The position numbers were made by a program, and so were the translations under genes. Shown here piece by piece: positions 1 to 11,473 of a stretch of 64,000 bases of DNA. The notes under the pieces are model-generated. The model did no database searches. It was not told the DNA's origin and worked only from the letters and a program-made list of their open reading frames with translations. Numbering within the stretch: position 1 is the first letter of the stretch; every line of letters starts with the position of its first letter. The stretch is from Aestuariibaculum sediminum (GTDB lineage: Bacteria > Bacteroidota > Bacteroidia > Flavobacteriales > Flavobacteriaceae), in assembly GCF_014596945.1 (NCBI RefSeq), contig NZ_JACVXB010000002.1, positions 62,001 to 126,000 on the forward strand. Direction: 5' to 3'.

Positions 1-1
1 T

Positions 2-2257
<2,256 letters not shown>

Positions 2258-2397
2258 TAAAAATAAATAACTCAATCACAAGAATCTATATAATTATGAC
2301 ATGAAAATCAAACCAAACCAAACCAACATTTTTCTTATTTCAAGTTTTTTAACAGAAACACAGAATAGCAAAAACTTAAAACAAAAAATTAATTAAT

Positions 2398-5300
2398 ATG
2401 ATAAAACTAATTAAAAAGAGGAAAGTCTTTTTTTCTTGTCCTGAATTTGATTTCAAACTTAAACTGGTCGCTCTATTTTTGTGTTTGACGACTGCTTATC
2501 AAGTTCAAGCCACTGAAGGAAAAATAGTAGATTTCAAGAATGAAACCCAGAAGCGAACCATTACAGGAGTAGTAAAAGATGCTTCGGGGGTGCCTTTACC
2601 AGGAGCTAATGTTATAATAAAAGGAACAACAACAGGGGTAACTACAAATTTTGATGGAGAATTTACATTAGATATTAATAGTAGTGCAGAAATTTTGGTC
2701 GTATCTTATTTGGGATATGAATCCGTAGAAATTGAAATTGGAACTAAATCTGTATTTAACATTTTGTTAAATGAAGATGCAGCAGCCTTAAACGAAGTGG
2801 TGGTTGTTGGATTCGGTACTCAGAAAAAGACAAGTTTAGTTAGTGCAATTACGACTATTGAACCAGAAGAAATAAAAGGTCCAACAAGTAACTTAACGAC
2901 CATGATGGCTGGTAGAGTGGCAGGTATGATTGCTTTTCAGCAAAGTGGAGAGCCAGGACAAGACAATGCAGAGTTTTTTATACGCGGATTGGGAAATTTT
3001 GGTACTGGTAAGCGCGACCCTTTAATATTAATTGATGGTGTGGAGTCTACCCCAACCGATATGGCACGCCTACAACCAGATGATATTGATAAATTCTCAG
3101 TTTTAAAGGATGCTTCTGCAGCTTCAATTTATGGCGCTAGGGGAGCAAATGGCGTTGTATTAATTAATACTAAAAGAGGTATTGTAGGTAAAATGAGTGT
3201 TCGATTTCGCACGGAACAAAAGGTGTCTACAAACTCTAAAAACTTTAAGTTTGCCGACAACATAACCTATATGAATTTGGCAAACGAAGCAGCCTTGACA
3301 AGAGATCCGCAAGCTGTATTACCTTATTCAAAAACTAAAATAGACAGAACAGCCGCAGGTTATGATCCTATTTTGTATCCAAATAACGATTGGATTGATC
3401 AATTAATTCAAGACGTAACGATAAATAATTCATACAACATTAGTTTAAGTGGTGGTGGTGAAAAGGCAAGATATTATGTAGCAAGTACCTATAACATTGA
3501 TAATGGAGTATTAAAAGTTGATAAGATTAATAATTTTAATAATAATATCAAATTACAGAATTATTCCTTTAGAAGTAATGTGGATATGAATCTTACGGAG
3601 ACAACAGATTTGGCGGTAAATTTATACGCTCAATTTGATGACTATACCGGCCCTATAGGAGGAGGAACTAACATTTTTAATCGAGCAATTTGGTCTAATC
3701 CTGTGAAATTTCCAGCAGTATATCCGCAAGAATTAAGACCTTATGTAGAACACCCACTTTTTGGTGGTGCTGTTACTGGACAGGGAAGTACTACACTATT
3801 AACAAACCCTTATGCCGAAATGGTTAGAGGGTATTCCGTAAGAAAAGCGGCTAATGTTCAAGCGCAAATACAATTAAGACAAAATTTAAGTGATTTATTA
3901 ACAGGGTTAAGTTTAAGAGCGATGGGATATATTAGGAGGATTTCATCGTATGAAATAAATAGATCATACAACCCTTTTTATTATCAAGCTAATGTAAACC
4001 CTGATACTAATGAAATTAATTTATCCCTTATCAATAATGGTCTTCAGGGGTCTATTGGTACACCAGGACGTGAGTATTTAAATTATGGTGAAGGAGCAAA
4101 AGATCTTAATTCAAGAGCTTGGTTAGAAACGGCAATTAACTATAATCACACTTTTGGTGAGAAGCACGATGTTTCAGGTATGTTAATTGGTATTATGTCT
4201 AATTATGAAACGGCGAACGCAGGGTCACTGCAACTATCTTTGCCTTACAAGAATTTAGGTTTATCAGGTAGGTTTACTTATGGTTACGATGATAGGTATT
4301 TGGTAGAGATGAATTTTGGGTATAATGGATCTGAACGTTTTGCTAAAAATAATCGTTTTGGGTTTTTTCCATCGTTTGCACTAGGTTATATAATTTCAAA
4401 TGAAAAATTCTTTGAATCTTTAAAACCAGTGGTTAGTAACCTAAAACTAAGAGCAAGTTACGGATGGGTAGGAAATGATCAAATTGGTGCTCCAAATGAA
4501 AGGTTTTTCTATTTACCAGAAGTGAATCTCGATAATCCTACTTATGGAGCCAGTTTTGGAGAGTTAAATAATTATTATCGTCCAGGTATTTCTATAATAC
4601 AATACCCTAATGAACAAATAAGTTGGGAAAAATCTAAGCAAATTAATTTAGGTATCGACTTAAGTCTTTTTAATAATTCTCTAAGCATTGTTGCAGATGT
4701 ATTTAAACAGAATAGGTCAGATATATATCAGCGCAGAACAGCAATTGGTTCTACTTTAGGTTTAGCTACCACTCCTGCAACTAACTTTGGAAAAGCCGAA
4801 AGTAAAGGTTTTGATGGCTCTATTAGTTATAATAAAGATTTTTATAACGGATGGTGGACAAACTTACGAGGAAACTTTACGTACTCTACAAGCGAGATAA
4901 TTAGACAAGATGAAATAAATTATCCTGAAGAATTAAGCTATAGAAGTGTCGTAGGAAATTCTGTTGCTCAGACCTACGGATACATAGCAGAGCGCTTGTT
5001 TATTGATGATCAAGAAGCAGCTAACTCACCTACTCAATTTGGAGAGTATGGCGGAGGAGATATAAAGTACAAGGATGTAAATGGAGACGGGGTAATTACA
5101 GAGTTAGACCTTGTACCAATGGGGTATCCTACCGTGCCAGAAATCATTTATGGTTTTGGAGGTAGTGTAGGTTACAAAAAATTTGATTTTAGTGTGTTTT
5201 TTCAAGGAGCTGCGCGTACATCATTTTTCATAAACCCTCAAAATATATCGCCATTCGTTATTAATGGCGGGGCACAAAATGGATTGTTAAAAGTAGTAGC

Positions 5301-5625
5301 AGAAGATCATTGGTCTGAAGATAATCGAAACTCTTATGCATTCTGGCCTAGGTTAAGTGAATATTTTGTAGATAACAATAATAGAACATCTACTTGGTGG
5401 ATGAGAAATGGCGCATTTTTAAGACTTAAAAGTATAGAATTAGGTTTCAATATGCCACAGAATTTCTTAGATAAAATGAAGATAAATAGCTTGAGATTTT
5501 ATGCAAATTCATTGAATCCAGTGGTGTTTAGTCAATTTAAAATGTGGGATCCGGAAATGGGCGGAAATGGTTTAGGATATCCAATACAGACCACTTACAA
5601 TTTTGGAATATTATTGGAATTATAA
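2398..5625 (+). CDS. SusC-like TonB-dependent outer-membrane transporter
   Basis: This is a 1,075-residue TonB-dependent receptor of the SusC/RagA type, which imports oligosaccharides across the outer membrane with its SusD partner. After a hydrophobic leader there is a carboxypeptidase-regulatory-like domain (about residues 50-130; TITGVVKDASGVPLPGANV, then NFDGEFTLDI). A TonB-box-like stretch NEVVVVGFGTQKK follows, then the plug domain (VLKDASAASIYGARGANGVVLI) and the long beta-barrel ending in an aromatic-rich strand (YNFGILLEL). Length is normal for SusC. The ATG at 2398 gives a somewhat long N-terminus before the hydrophobic segment. The susD gene starts 24 bp after the stop, so the two are co-transcribed. 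The cargo is inferred only from neighbouring enzymes. Confidence 0.95.
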   Translation: MIKLIKKRKVFFSCPEFDFKLKLVALFLCLTTAYQVQATEGKIVDFKNETQKRTITGVVKDASGVPLPGANVIIKGTTTGVTTNFDGEFTLDINSSAEILVVSYLGYESVEIEIGTKSVFNILLNEDAAALNEVVVVGFGTQKKTSLVSAITTIEPEEIKGPTSNLTTMMAGRVAGMIAFQQSGEPGQDNAEFFIRGLGNFGTGKRDPLILIDGVESTPTDMARLQPDDIDKFSVLKDASAASIYGARGANGVVLINTKRGIVGKMSVRFRTEQKVSTNSKNFKFADNITYMNLANEAALTRDPQAVLPYSKTKIDRTAAGYDPILYPNNDWIDQLIQDVTINNSYNISLSGGGEKARYYVASTYNIDNGVLKVDKINNFNNNIKLQNYSFRSNVDMNLTETTDLAVNLYAQFDDYTGPIGGGTNIFNRAIWSNPVKFPAVYPQELRPYVEHPLFGGAVTGQGSTTLLTNPYAEMVRGYSVRKAANVQAQIQLRQNLSDLLTGLSLRAMGYIRRISSYEINRSYNPFYYQANVNPDTNEINLSLINNGLQGSIGTPGREYLNYGEGAKDLNSRAWLETAINYNHTFGEKHDVSGMLIGIMSNYETANAGSLQLSLPYKNLGLSGRFTYGYDDRYLVEMNFGYNGSERFAKNNRFGFFPSFALGYIISNEKFFESLKPVVSNLKLRASYGWVGNDQIGAPNERFFYLPEVNLDNPTYGASFGELNNYYRPGISIIQYPNEQISWEKSKQINLGIDLSLFNNSLSIVADVFKQNRSDIYQRRTAIGSTLGLATTPATNFGKAESKGFDGSISYNKDFYNGWWTNLRGNFTYSTSEIIRQDEINYPEELSYRSVVGNSVAQTYGYIAERLFIDDQEAANSPTQFGEYGGGDIKYKDVNGDGVITELDLVPMGYPTVPEIIYGFGGSVGYKKFDFSVFFQGAARTSFFINPQNISPFVINGGAQNGLLKVVAEDHWSEDNRNSYAFWPRLSEYFVDNNNRTSTWWMRNGAFLRLKSIELGFNMPQNFLDKMKINSLRFYANSLNPVVFSQFKMWDPEMGGNGLGYPIQTTYNFGILLEL

Positions 5626-5649
5626 TTTAGATACAAAAATTAAAAAAAT

Positions 5650-7617
5650 ATGAAATATTATAACAAAATAATAATCAATAAACTTAAAGCATCTTTAGCT
5701 TTGAGTACGCTTAGTTTGGCATTATTGTTTATGCAATCTTGTGAAGATTATTTAGATGTTGTTCCAGATAACGTTGCAACAATAGATAATGCCTTTAAGT
5801 TAAGAAATGAAGCAGAAAAATATCTTTTCTCTTTGTATTCATATTTACCAAAAGATGGAGATGTCATTTTTAATATAGGTATGCTATCAGGAGATGAGAT
5901 GTGGATCCCTTATCAAACTTCAATTACTAGTGATGCCTTTGAAATCGCCAGAGGTAACCAAAGAATATCAAATCCGTACATGAATGTTTGGGAAGGTACC
6001 TGGACAGGAGGCGGGCCAGGAGACAATTACAATCTATTCGAAGTACTTAGAAATTGTAACACTTTCATTGAAAATATGAATGATTTAAGTAAGGTGCCAG
6101 ATATTGAGTCTTCAGAAAGAAAACGTTGGATTGGAGAAGCTGAGTTTCTAAAAGCTTATTACCATTATTATCTTTTAAGAATGTATGGTCCAATTCCAAT
6201 CATCGATAAAAATGTACCAATTGATGCTCCCGAATCAGAGATAAATGTGAGTAGAGACCCTGTAGATGAGTGTGTGGCGTATATAGTAGATTTATTAGAT
6301 AGTGCTACAGAAAAACTACCAAATGATAATGAACTTATAGTAACAACGGAAGCAGGAAGATTAACAAAAACTATTGCCTTAAGTATAAAAGCAAAAGTAT
6401 TGTTAATGGCAGCCAGTCCTTTATTCAATGGTAATTCAGATTTTGCTAGCCTAGTTAATAGGGATGGAACAGCTTTATTTAACCCTGAATACGATGAGAA
6501 TAAATGGAAATTAGCTGCAGATGCCGCTTTAGAGGCGATACAATCGGCTCACAGTAATGGGAAATCACTTTATGTTTTTCCAGAAACACCTTTTTCGCTT
6601 TCTGAAACTACAATGACTCAAATGAGTATACGTCAAGCAGTTTGTGAAAGATGGAATGAAGAAATAATCTGGGCAAACCCGAATAGTAGAACATGGGACC
6701 TGCAAAGATTGTGTATGCCACCGTTAATTGCAAGTCATAACCATAACGATGCTAGAAAGATTATTTCTCCGCCATTAAAAATAGCTAGAATGTTCTATAC
6801 GAAAAATGGAGTTCCTATCAATGAAGATAATTCGTTAGAGTTTTTTGATGAAAAAGAATTACGAGAAGCTACTTCTGAGGAAAGGTTTAATATTAAAGAG
6901 GGCTATTTAACTGCTCGACTTAATTACGATAGAGAACCACGCTTTTATGCCGACTTAGGTTTTGATGGTGGTATTTGGTATAAATATGACAGTGAATCAC
7001 AATCAGATGAAGGTGATGTTTGGTATGTACAGGGAAAATTTGGAGATCCAGCAGGGGCAAGCCATGCTTTCCATACTAACGTTACGGGATATTTTGTTAA
7101 AAAGTTGGTCGATTGGAATCAAGTTACTTTTACTACAGGAGGCGCCACATATCAAGATTACGCATGGCCCGAAATGCGCTTAGCCGATTTATATTTAATG
7201 TATGCCGAAGCCTTAAACGAAGCAGATGGACCATCAGCAGAAGTTTATGAGTATTTAGATCTTGTAAGGGAAAGAGCAGGTTTAGATGGTGTTGTAGAGT
7301 CATGGGCCAATTTTTCAGTAAATCCAACTAAACCTACAACGAAAAATGGTTTACGCGAAATTATTCATAGAGAACGATTAATTGAGTTAGCTTTTGAAGG
7401 ACATCGTTTTTGGGATTTAAGACGATGGAAAAAGGCTGCACAAGAATTAAATGCACCAATTACAGGTTGGAATATAAAAGGAGAAGATAATGTGTCTTAT
7501 TATCAAATAAGAACCGTTTATCAACAAAGTTTTGTTTCGCCTCGAGATTACTTTTGGCCAATTCCTGAAAGTCAAATGTTAAGAAATTTGAATTTAGTTC
7601 AAAATTTAGGATGGTAA
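5650..7617 (+). CDS. SusD/RagB-like surface glycan-binding lipoprotein
   Basis: This 655-residue protein has a lipoprotein signal (LALLFMQSCEDYLD, with Cys as the lipidation site) and SusD-type TPR architecture. Recognisable parts are the EAEFLKAYYHYYLLRMYGPIP helix region, MRLADLYLMYAEALNEADG, and the C-terminal ERLIELAFEGHRFWDLRRWKKA motif ending in a FWPIPESQ segment. SusD proteins sit as lids on SusC barrels at the cell surface and capture glycans. It follows its SusC partner directly and is followed 18 bp later by another lipoprotein, as expected in a polysaccharide utilization locus. It is longer than the classic 550-residue SusD. Confidence 0.95.
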   Translation: MKYYNKIIINKLKASLALSTLSLALLFMQSCEDYLDVVPDNVATIDNAFKLRNEAEKYLFSLYSYLPKDGDVIFNIGMLSGDEMWIPYQTSITSDAFEIARGNQRISNPYMNVWEGTWTGGGPGDNYNLFEVLRNCNTFIENMNDLSKVPDIESSERKRWIGEAEFLKAYYHYYLLRMYGPIPIIDKNVPIDAPESEINVSRDPVDECVAYIVDLLDSATEKLPNDNELIVTTEAGRLTKTIALSIKAKVLLMAASPLFNGNSDFASLVNRDGTALFNPEYDENKWKLAADAALEAIQSAHSNGKSLYVFPETPFSLSETTMTQMSIRQAVCERWNEEIIWANPNSRTWDLQRLCMPPLIASHNHNDARKIISPPLKIARMFYTKNGVPINEDNSLEFFDEKELREATSEERFNIKEGYLTARLNYDREPRFYADLGFDGGIWYKYDSESQSDEGDVWYVQGKFGDPAGASHAFHTNVTGYFVKKLVDWNQVTFTTGGATYQDYAWPEMRLADLYLMYAEALNEADGPSAEVYEYLDLVRERAGLDGVVESWANFSVNPTKPTTKNGLREIIHRERLIELAFEGHRFWDLRRWKKAAQELNAPITGWNIKGEDNVSYYQIRTVYQQSFVSPRDYFWPIPESQMLRNLNLVQNLGW

Positions 7618-7635
7618 TTTTAAAAGAAAATAATC

Positions 7636-8835
7636 ATGAAAAACATAATTAATAATATAAAATGGGTTTCTGCAGTATTACTTGTAGTAGTTTATGCTTG
7701 CGATGAAAATAAATTGGAACCTTTAGAAAACAATATGACTCCGCCAGGCATCGTATCCAATGTTCTTGTAGAAAATCTACCAGGCGAGTCTAAGTTAACT
7801 TATACACTTCCGGATGATCAAGATTTGTTATATGTTAAGGCAGAATATAAATTGAATAGCGGAAGGATGATGGAAGTGAAATCTTCCTATTACAACAACT
7901 CGCTAACCGTTGAAGGATTTGCTAATGAGGAGGAGCAAGAGGTTAAGCTATACGCGTATAACAGAAGTGAAATAGCTTCAGAACCTGTAACGGTAAACAT
8001 TCATCCTTTAGAGTCTCCAATTTGGGACGTATTTCGAAGTTTATCTGCAGATGCCGCTTTTGGAGGTGTTCGTTTAACTGCAAAAAACCCTTTAAGACAT
8101 GACCTTGCAATTTTATTGATGGAAAAAAATCAGCAAGGAGACTGGGAAATTCACCCTAACAGTGTTTATACTTCTACAGATTCTATAAACAAGACGATAA
8201 GAGGTTTTTCAATTAAAGAGCATGAATTTGCTGTTACCGTAAGAGACAGGTGGTTAAATACCACAGATACCTTATTTGCTAATGTAACACCTTTTGTTGA
8301 AGAAGCGTTACCGAAGGCTAATTACAAGCATTACCCTTTACCGGGAGACACACCTTCGCATACTACAGCTGTTCCAAGTGGTATGTGGGATGGAAATATA
8401 ATGGATTGGCCAAGAGTTTTTTTAACACAAGGAGCCGTATCTGGACAACATATTGTTACAATTGATACAGGCGTATTAGCTAAAATGAGTAGAATTGTAA
8501 TTTGGGATTATCCAGAATATTACAATGGAAGAACATACTATTACATTGGTAATTTAAAGGAATTTGAAATTTGGGGTTCTGCTAATCCAAATCCTGATGG
8601 AAGTTTAGATGAATCATGGGTGAAATTAGGATCTTATAATGCTGTTAAGCCATCAGGCTTACCCTTTGGAGAACAAACAGATGAAGATTACCAAACAGCA
8701 AATGCAGGTTTTAGTTGGGAGTTCGATGTTGCTGCACCTAAAGTACGTTATTTAAGAATAAAGTCACTTAAAAACTGGGCAGGTATTGGTACTATGGCTA
8801 TTGGAGAAATCCAAGTTTATGGAAACCCTAATTAG
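7636..8835 (+). CDS. PUL lipoprotein, DUF4959/DUF5126/DUF5000-like
   Basis: A 399-residue lipoprotein (signal ending VVVYACDEN). The N-terminal third resembles the FN3-like DUF4959 module, which usually follows the lipid anchor in this family (PPGIVSNVLVENLPGESKLTY). A middle FN3-like DUF5126 region follows (about residues 115-215). The C-terminal half (residues 225-399) resembles DUF5000, a discoidin-type beta-sandwich: MWDGN, then TIDTGVLAKMSRIVIWD, and a final VRYLRIKSLKNWAG...IGEIQVYG. Such proteins lie directly downstream of SusD in many loci and are thought to be surface glycan-binding proteins. No catalytic motif is visible. Domain names are recalled from family patterns, not searched. 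Confidence 0.8.
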   Translation: MKNIINNIKWVSAVLLVVVYACDENKLEPLENNMTPPGIVSNVLVENLPGESKLTYTLPDDQDLLYVKAEYKLNSGRMMEVKSSYYNNSLTVEGFANEEEQEVKLYAYNRSEIASEPVTVNIHPLESPIWDVFRSLSADAAFGGVRLTAKNPLRHDLAILLMEKNQQGDWEIHPNSVYTSTDSINKTIRGFSIKEHEFAVTVRDRWLNTTDTLFANVTPFVEEALPKANYKHYPLPGDTPSHTTAVPSGMWDGNIMDWPRVFLTQGAVSGQHIVTIDTGVLAKMSRIVIWDYPEYYNGRTYYYIGNLKEFEIWGSANPNPDGSLDESWVKLGSYNAVKPSGLPFGEQTDEDYQTANAGFSWEFDVAAPKVRYLRIKSLKNWAGIGTMAIGEIQVYGNPN

Positions 8836-8865
8836 ACCTATGTTTAATAAATAAAAAGAATAATT

Positions 8866-10083
8866 ATGAGTAATATAATTAAAAAATATTTTTGGCAGGC
8901 ATTTGTTATGTTGGCAATTGTTATAGCCATATCGGCTTGTACAAAGATGGATGATGGGTATAAAGAATTTTTAGAAGGAGGAGAAATTTCTTATACAGGT
9001 AAAATAGATTCTCTTAAAGTATATTCTGGTAAAAACAGGGTTAAAGTTGAAGGTCTTTTTATGTCAGATCCAAAGATAACAGAGTGTCGTGTTTTTTGGA
9101 ATAATGGAGAGGATTTTGTTTCTGTACCAGTCAATAGAACCAATGGTGTAGATACCTTAGAAGTAATTATAGACAACCTTGAAGAGAATATATATAGTTT
9201 TGATGTTAGAACATATGATGCGTTGGGTAATGAATCTGTAAGTGTTTCTGGTATTGGTTCAGTTTATGGTGAACGCTATCAAAATAGTTTATATAGTAGA
9301 CCTGTTTATTCTAATGTTTTGGTAGGAAATGAGTTAGAGGTTAAATTAGGGGATATGGATTTAAGTTCAGGGGTTATTGGTAGTGAAATTGTTTACACGA
9401 ATCAATCCGATGAAGAAAGTAAAATCTTTGTTCCAATAGATTCTTTTACACAAAAAATTCCAGATTTTAAAGCTGGATCTATTTACAGTTTCAGTACATT
9501 ATTTTTGCCAGATGAGACTTCAATAGACACATTTTATACAACGCCTATTGAATATAAACCTGTCCCTACTCCTGTATTGGGTAACGCCGCAATACCGTTT
9601 AAAGCTGAATCAACGTCAGGAAGATGGGGCGTATTAGCAGCGCCTTGGATTTCCAATGATGCGGTTAAAAACCATAATGGCTATGGTGGCTGGGATGAAT
9701 GGAATGGAAATATTTTCAATATTGAGTCTGGTTGGGGAGCGGCTCCAGTAATTAATGGTAAAATTTATCAGGTAGTTGCAGCAGAACCAGCAACTTATCA
9801 ATTAAAAGTTGTTATTCGTGATACAAACCACGATGCAACAGCAGATAGAGGTGCTTACTTTATGATAGCACAAGGAGATGGATTACCAGATTTTGTTAAT
9901 GTTGAAACAGCTCCAGAGGTTTTAGGTTATAAAAGAATACTATCGACATCTTCTTTAGAATATTTGATAACTTTTACGGTAGATGCACCAACAAATATCT
10001 CTGTGGGTCAGGTTACTACACAACCAGAAGGGTTTAACCGTTACTGTAATATTAGATCTTGGGAAATAATAGTGGTTAATTAA
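8866..10083 (+). CDS. PUL lipoprotein, DUF4998-like, putative surface glycan-binding protein
   Basis: A 405-residue lipoprotein (IAISACTKMDDGYKEFLEGG). The opening after the Cys, GEISYTGKIDSLKVYSGKNR, is the typical start of DUF4998 proteins, which are FN3-like modules. Residues about 235-405 form a second beta-sandwich, with a Trp-rich stretch (GRWGVLAAPWISN, GGWDEWNG) and ATYQLKVVIRD, resembling C-terminal binding domains of SusE/F-like or DUF5013-type proteins. It is the last gene of the SusCD cluster before a clear terminator 20 bp downstream. Likely role: binding glycan at the cell surface for the SusCD pair. No enzyme motif is seen. Confidence 0.75.
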   Translation: MSNIIKKYFWQAFVMLAIVIAISACTKMDDGYKEFLEGGEISYTGKIDSLKVYSGKNRVKVEGLFMSDPKITECRVFWNNGEDFVSVPVNRTNGVDTLEVIIDNLEENIYSFDVRTYDALGNESVSVSGIGSVYGERYQNSLYSRPVYSNVLVGNELEVKLGDMDLSSGVIGSEIVYTNQSDEESKIFVPIDSFTQKIPDFKAGSIYSFSTLFLPDETSIDTFYTTPIEYKPVPTPVLGNAAIPFKAESTSGRWGVLAAPWISNDAVKNHNGYGGWDEWNGNIFNIESGWGAAPVINGKIYQVVAAEPATYQLKVVIRDTNHDATADRGAYFMIAQGDGLPDFVNVETAPEVLGYKRILSTSSLEYLITFTVDAPTNISVGQVTTQPEGFNRYCNIRSWEIIVVN

Positions 10084-10094
10084 GTTATTAGAGT

Positions 10095-10124
10095 AAAAAA
10101 TGAGGGGCTTACCCCTCTTTTTTT
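10095..10124 (+). terminator. Rho-independent terminator after the SusCD cluster
   Basis: A perfect 6-bp GC-rich stem (GAGGGG at 10102-10107, CCCCTC at 10112-10117) with a 4-nt loop is followed by seven T. An A-run at 10095-10100 pairs with the T-run, so it may also work on the other strand. It closes the SusCD-lipoprotein unit before the GH16 gene. Confidence 0.8.
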
Positions 10125-10145
10125 ACTGTTTAATTTTTTTGGGTT

Positions 10146-10991
10146 ATGACATGTTTTAAGTATTCAATGGTTTTTTGTGCCTCAATTATTTATACTTCGT
10201 TATTTGCTAAATCTGGTAATAATAATGATTTAAAAAATAGTACAGTAAAGGATTCTATTAAACCTATTGTTTATTTAGACTCAACAAGTTTCAATAATAA
10301 AAAAGTGTTCGAAGCCAATTGGAGTATGTTTTACCCTTGGGGAACTGATCATAATGGTACGGCAAGGATGTTTACGGAAAATGTTAGTCTCAAAAAAGGA
10401 GGTATTCTTGAAATTAAGGCCTATTGGAATAAAGGAAGAGATGAAGGGAAAAGCTCAGCCGATCCTCATTTACCGATCGCATTTCATTCGGGAGCAGTTC
10501 ATTTAAAAAAGAAAATAAGGGTTACAGAAATATTACCTTACTGGGAGATTAGTGGGGATTTTCAGGCTCCGATAGAACATGGGAGCTGGCCTGCATTTTG
10601 GATTACAGGTGCAACATCTTGGCCTCCGGAGGTAGACATACTAGAGTTTAAAGGGAGCCCCATTTGCTGGCAAAATACAGTTACAGGAAAAGATTGGAGA
10701 AGTACGATTTGGACGACCGAAAAAACAGAATTAATTGATGCAGCAAAAATTTGGCATCATTACAAAGTAACATTAGAATATGTAGATGAAGTAAACACCC
10801 ACGTTAAATTGTACATAGACAACATTTTAAAGTCGGATGAAATTAAAGATTTTACAAATCATCCATTTTGACTAATAATTAATATGCAAATGGAAGGTGC
10901 TAGTGGAATGACCAATAAAGATTCTAAAGTACGCAATGAAAATCCAGTATTTAAGGCAAGAAATATTTATGTAGCTGCAACTCCTAAATAG
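10146..10991 (+). pseudogene. GH16 beta-glycanase interrupted by an in-frame TGA
   Basis: The open frame runs from 10146 to a TGA at 10869-10871 (241 codons). It has a signal peptide (ending near SLFAKS) and the GH16 catalytic motif EVDILE, with Glu162, Asp164 and Glu167 as expected nucleophile, helper and acid/base. The same frame continues without interruption for another 39 codons to TAG at 10989. Those codons keep the family's end pattern: an aliphatic run, then INMQMEGASGMTN, then VFKARNIYVAATPK. In related enzymes the position after HPF is Trp (PFWLI...N), so TGA most simply reflects a TGG-to-TGA change. TGA is a normal stop elsewhere here (the gene at 2257 ends in TGA). The truncated product would lack the last strands of the jelly roll. 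Known GH16 activities include endo-beta-1,3-glucanase, galactanase, agarase and porphyranase; the specificity cannot be read here. Confidence 0.85.
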
Positions 10992-11473
10992 GGAGGGCAT
11001 TAAATAAATTATGCAAAAACTTGATATACCGCTAATAAAGGTAACATGCGTTTACTCATATTTCTTTTAGTAGAAGAAGACAATAAAGAATGAGGAGTTT
11101 TCATAAGATACACAATATGTTAACGCTTAGAATAAGTTGTAAAAACAAAAGATTAACTAGCTAAAGTCAAATAATAGAATCTAAAATATTGATAGTAGTT
11201 TAATAATAAAGCAAAGACTCTACAAGGTTTAGTCCCGATAATGTATTTCATTCGATAAAGGGGGAAACGATATAAATTTTAATTATTTAAAGAACTAAAG
11301 AACTAAAGAACTAAAGAACTAAAGAACTAGGGTTTTATTTTAAAACATTAAGGATGTTAAGTAGTATACTTGATAATAACAGTGAGAGCTGGTACTTGAG
11401 TATAATTTAGTACACCTTAAAACAAGAAATTACTACGGCGTAAAAAATAAGTACGAACAAAAATTAATTAGTT
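10992..11473. other. Intergenic region (480 bp), no gene found
   Basis: There is no open frame with coding character on either strand. It contains the 8-bp tandem repeat listed separately and is otherwise AT-rich. It probably carries the promoter for the HExxH lipoprotein gene, but I could not identify a convincing -33/-7 pair. Confidence 0.6.
11289..11336. repeat. Tandem repeat, six copies of 8-bp AAAGAACT
   Basis: Six perfect consecutive copies of AAAGAACT lie in the noncoding stretch between the broken GH16 and the HExxH lipoprotein, about 140 bp upstream of that gene's ATG. A perfect 8-mer array of this length is prone to slippage. Confidence 0.95.

Noticed and set aside
10869-10871. TGA read as tryptophan (recoding) in the GH16 gene
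   Set aside because: TGA ends other genes here (for example the first GH2), and flavobacteria use the standard code; a nonsense mutation or sequence error is simpler.
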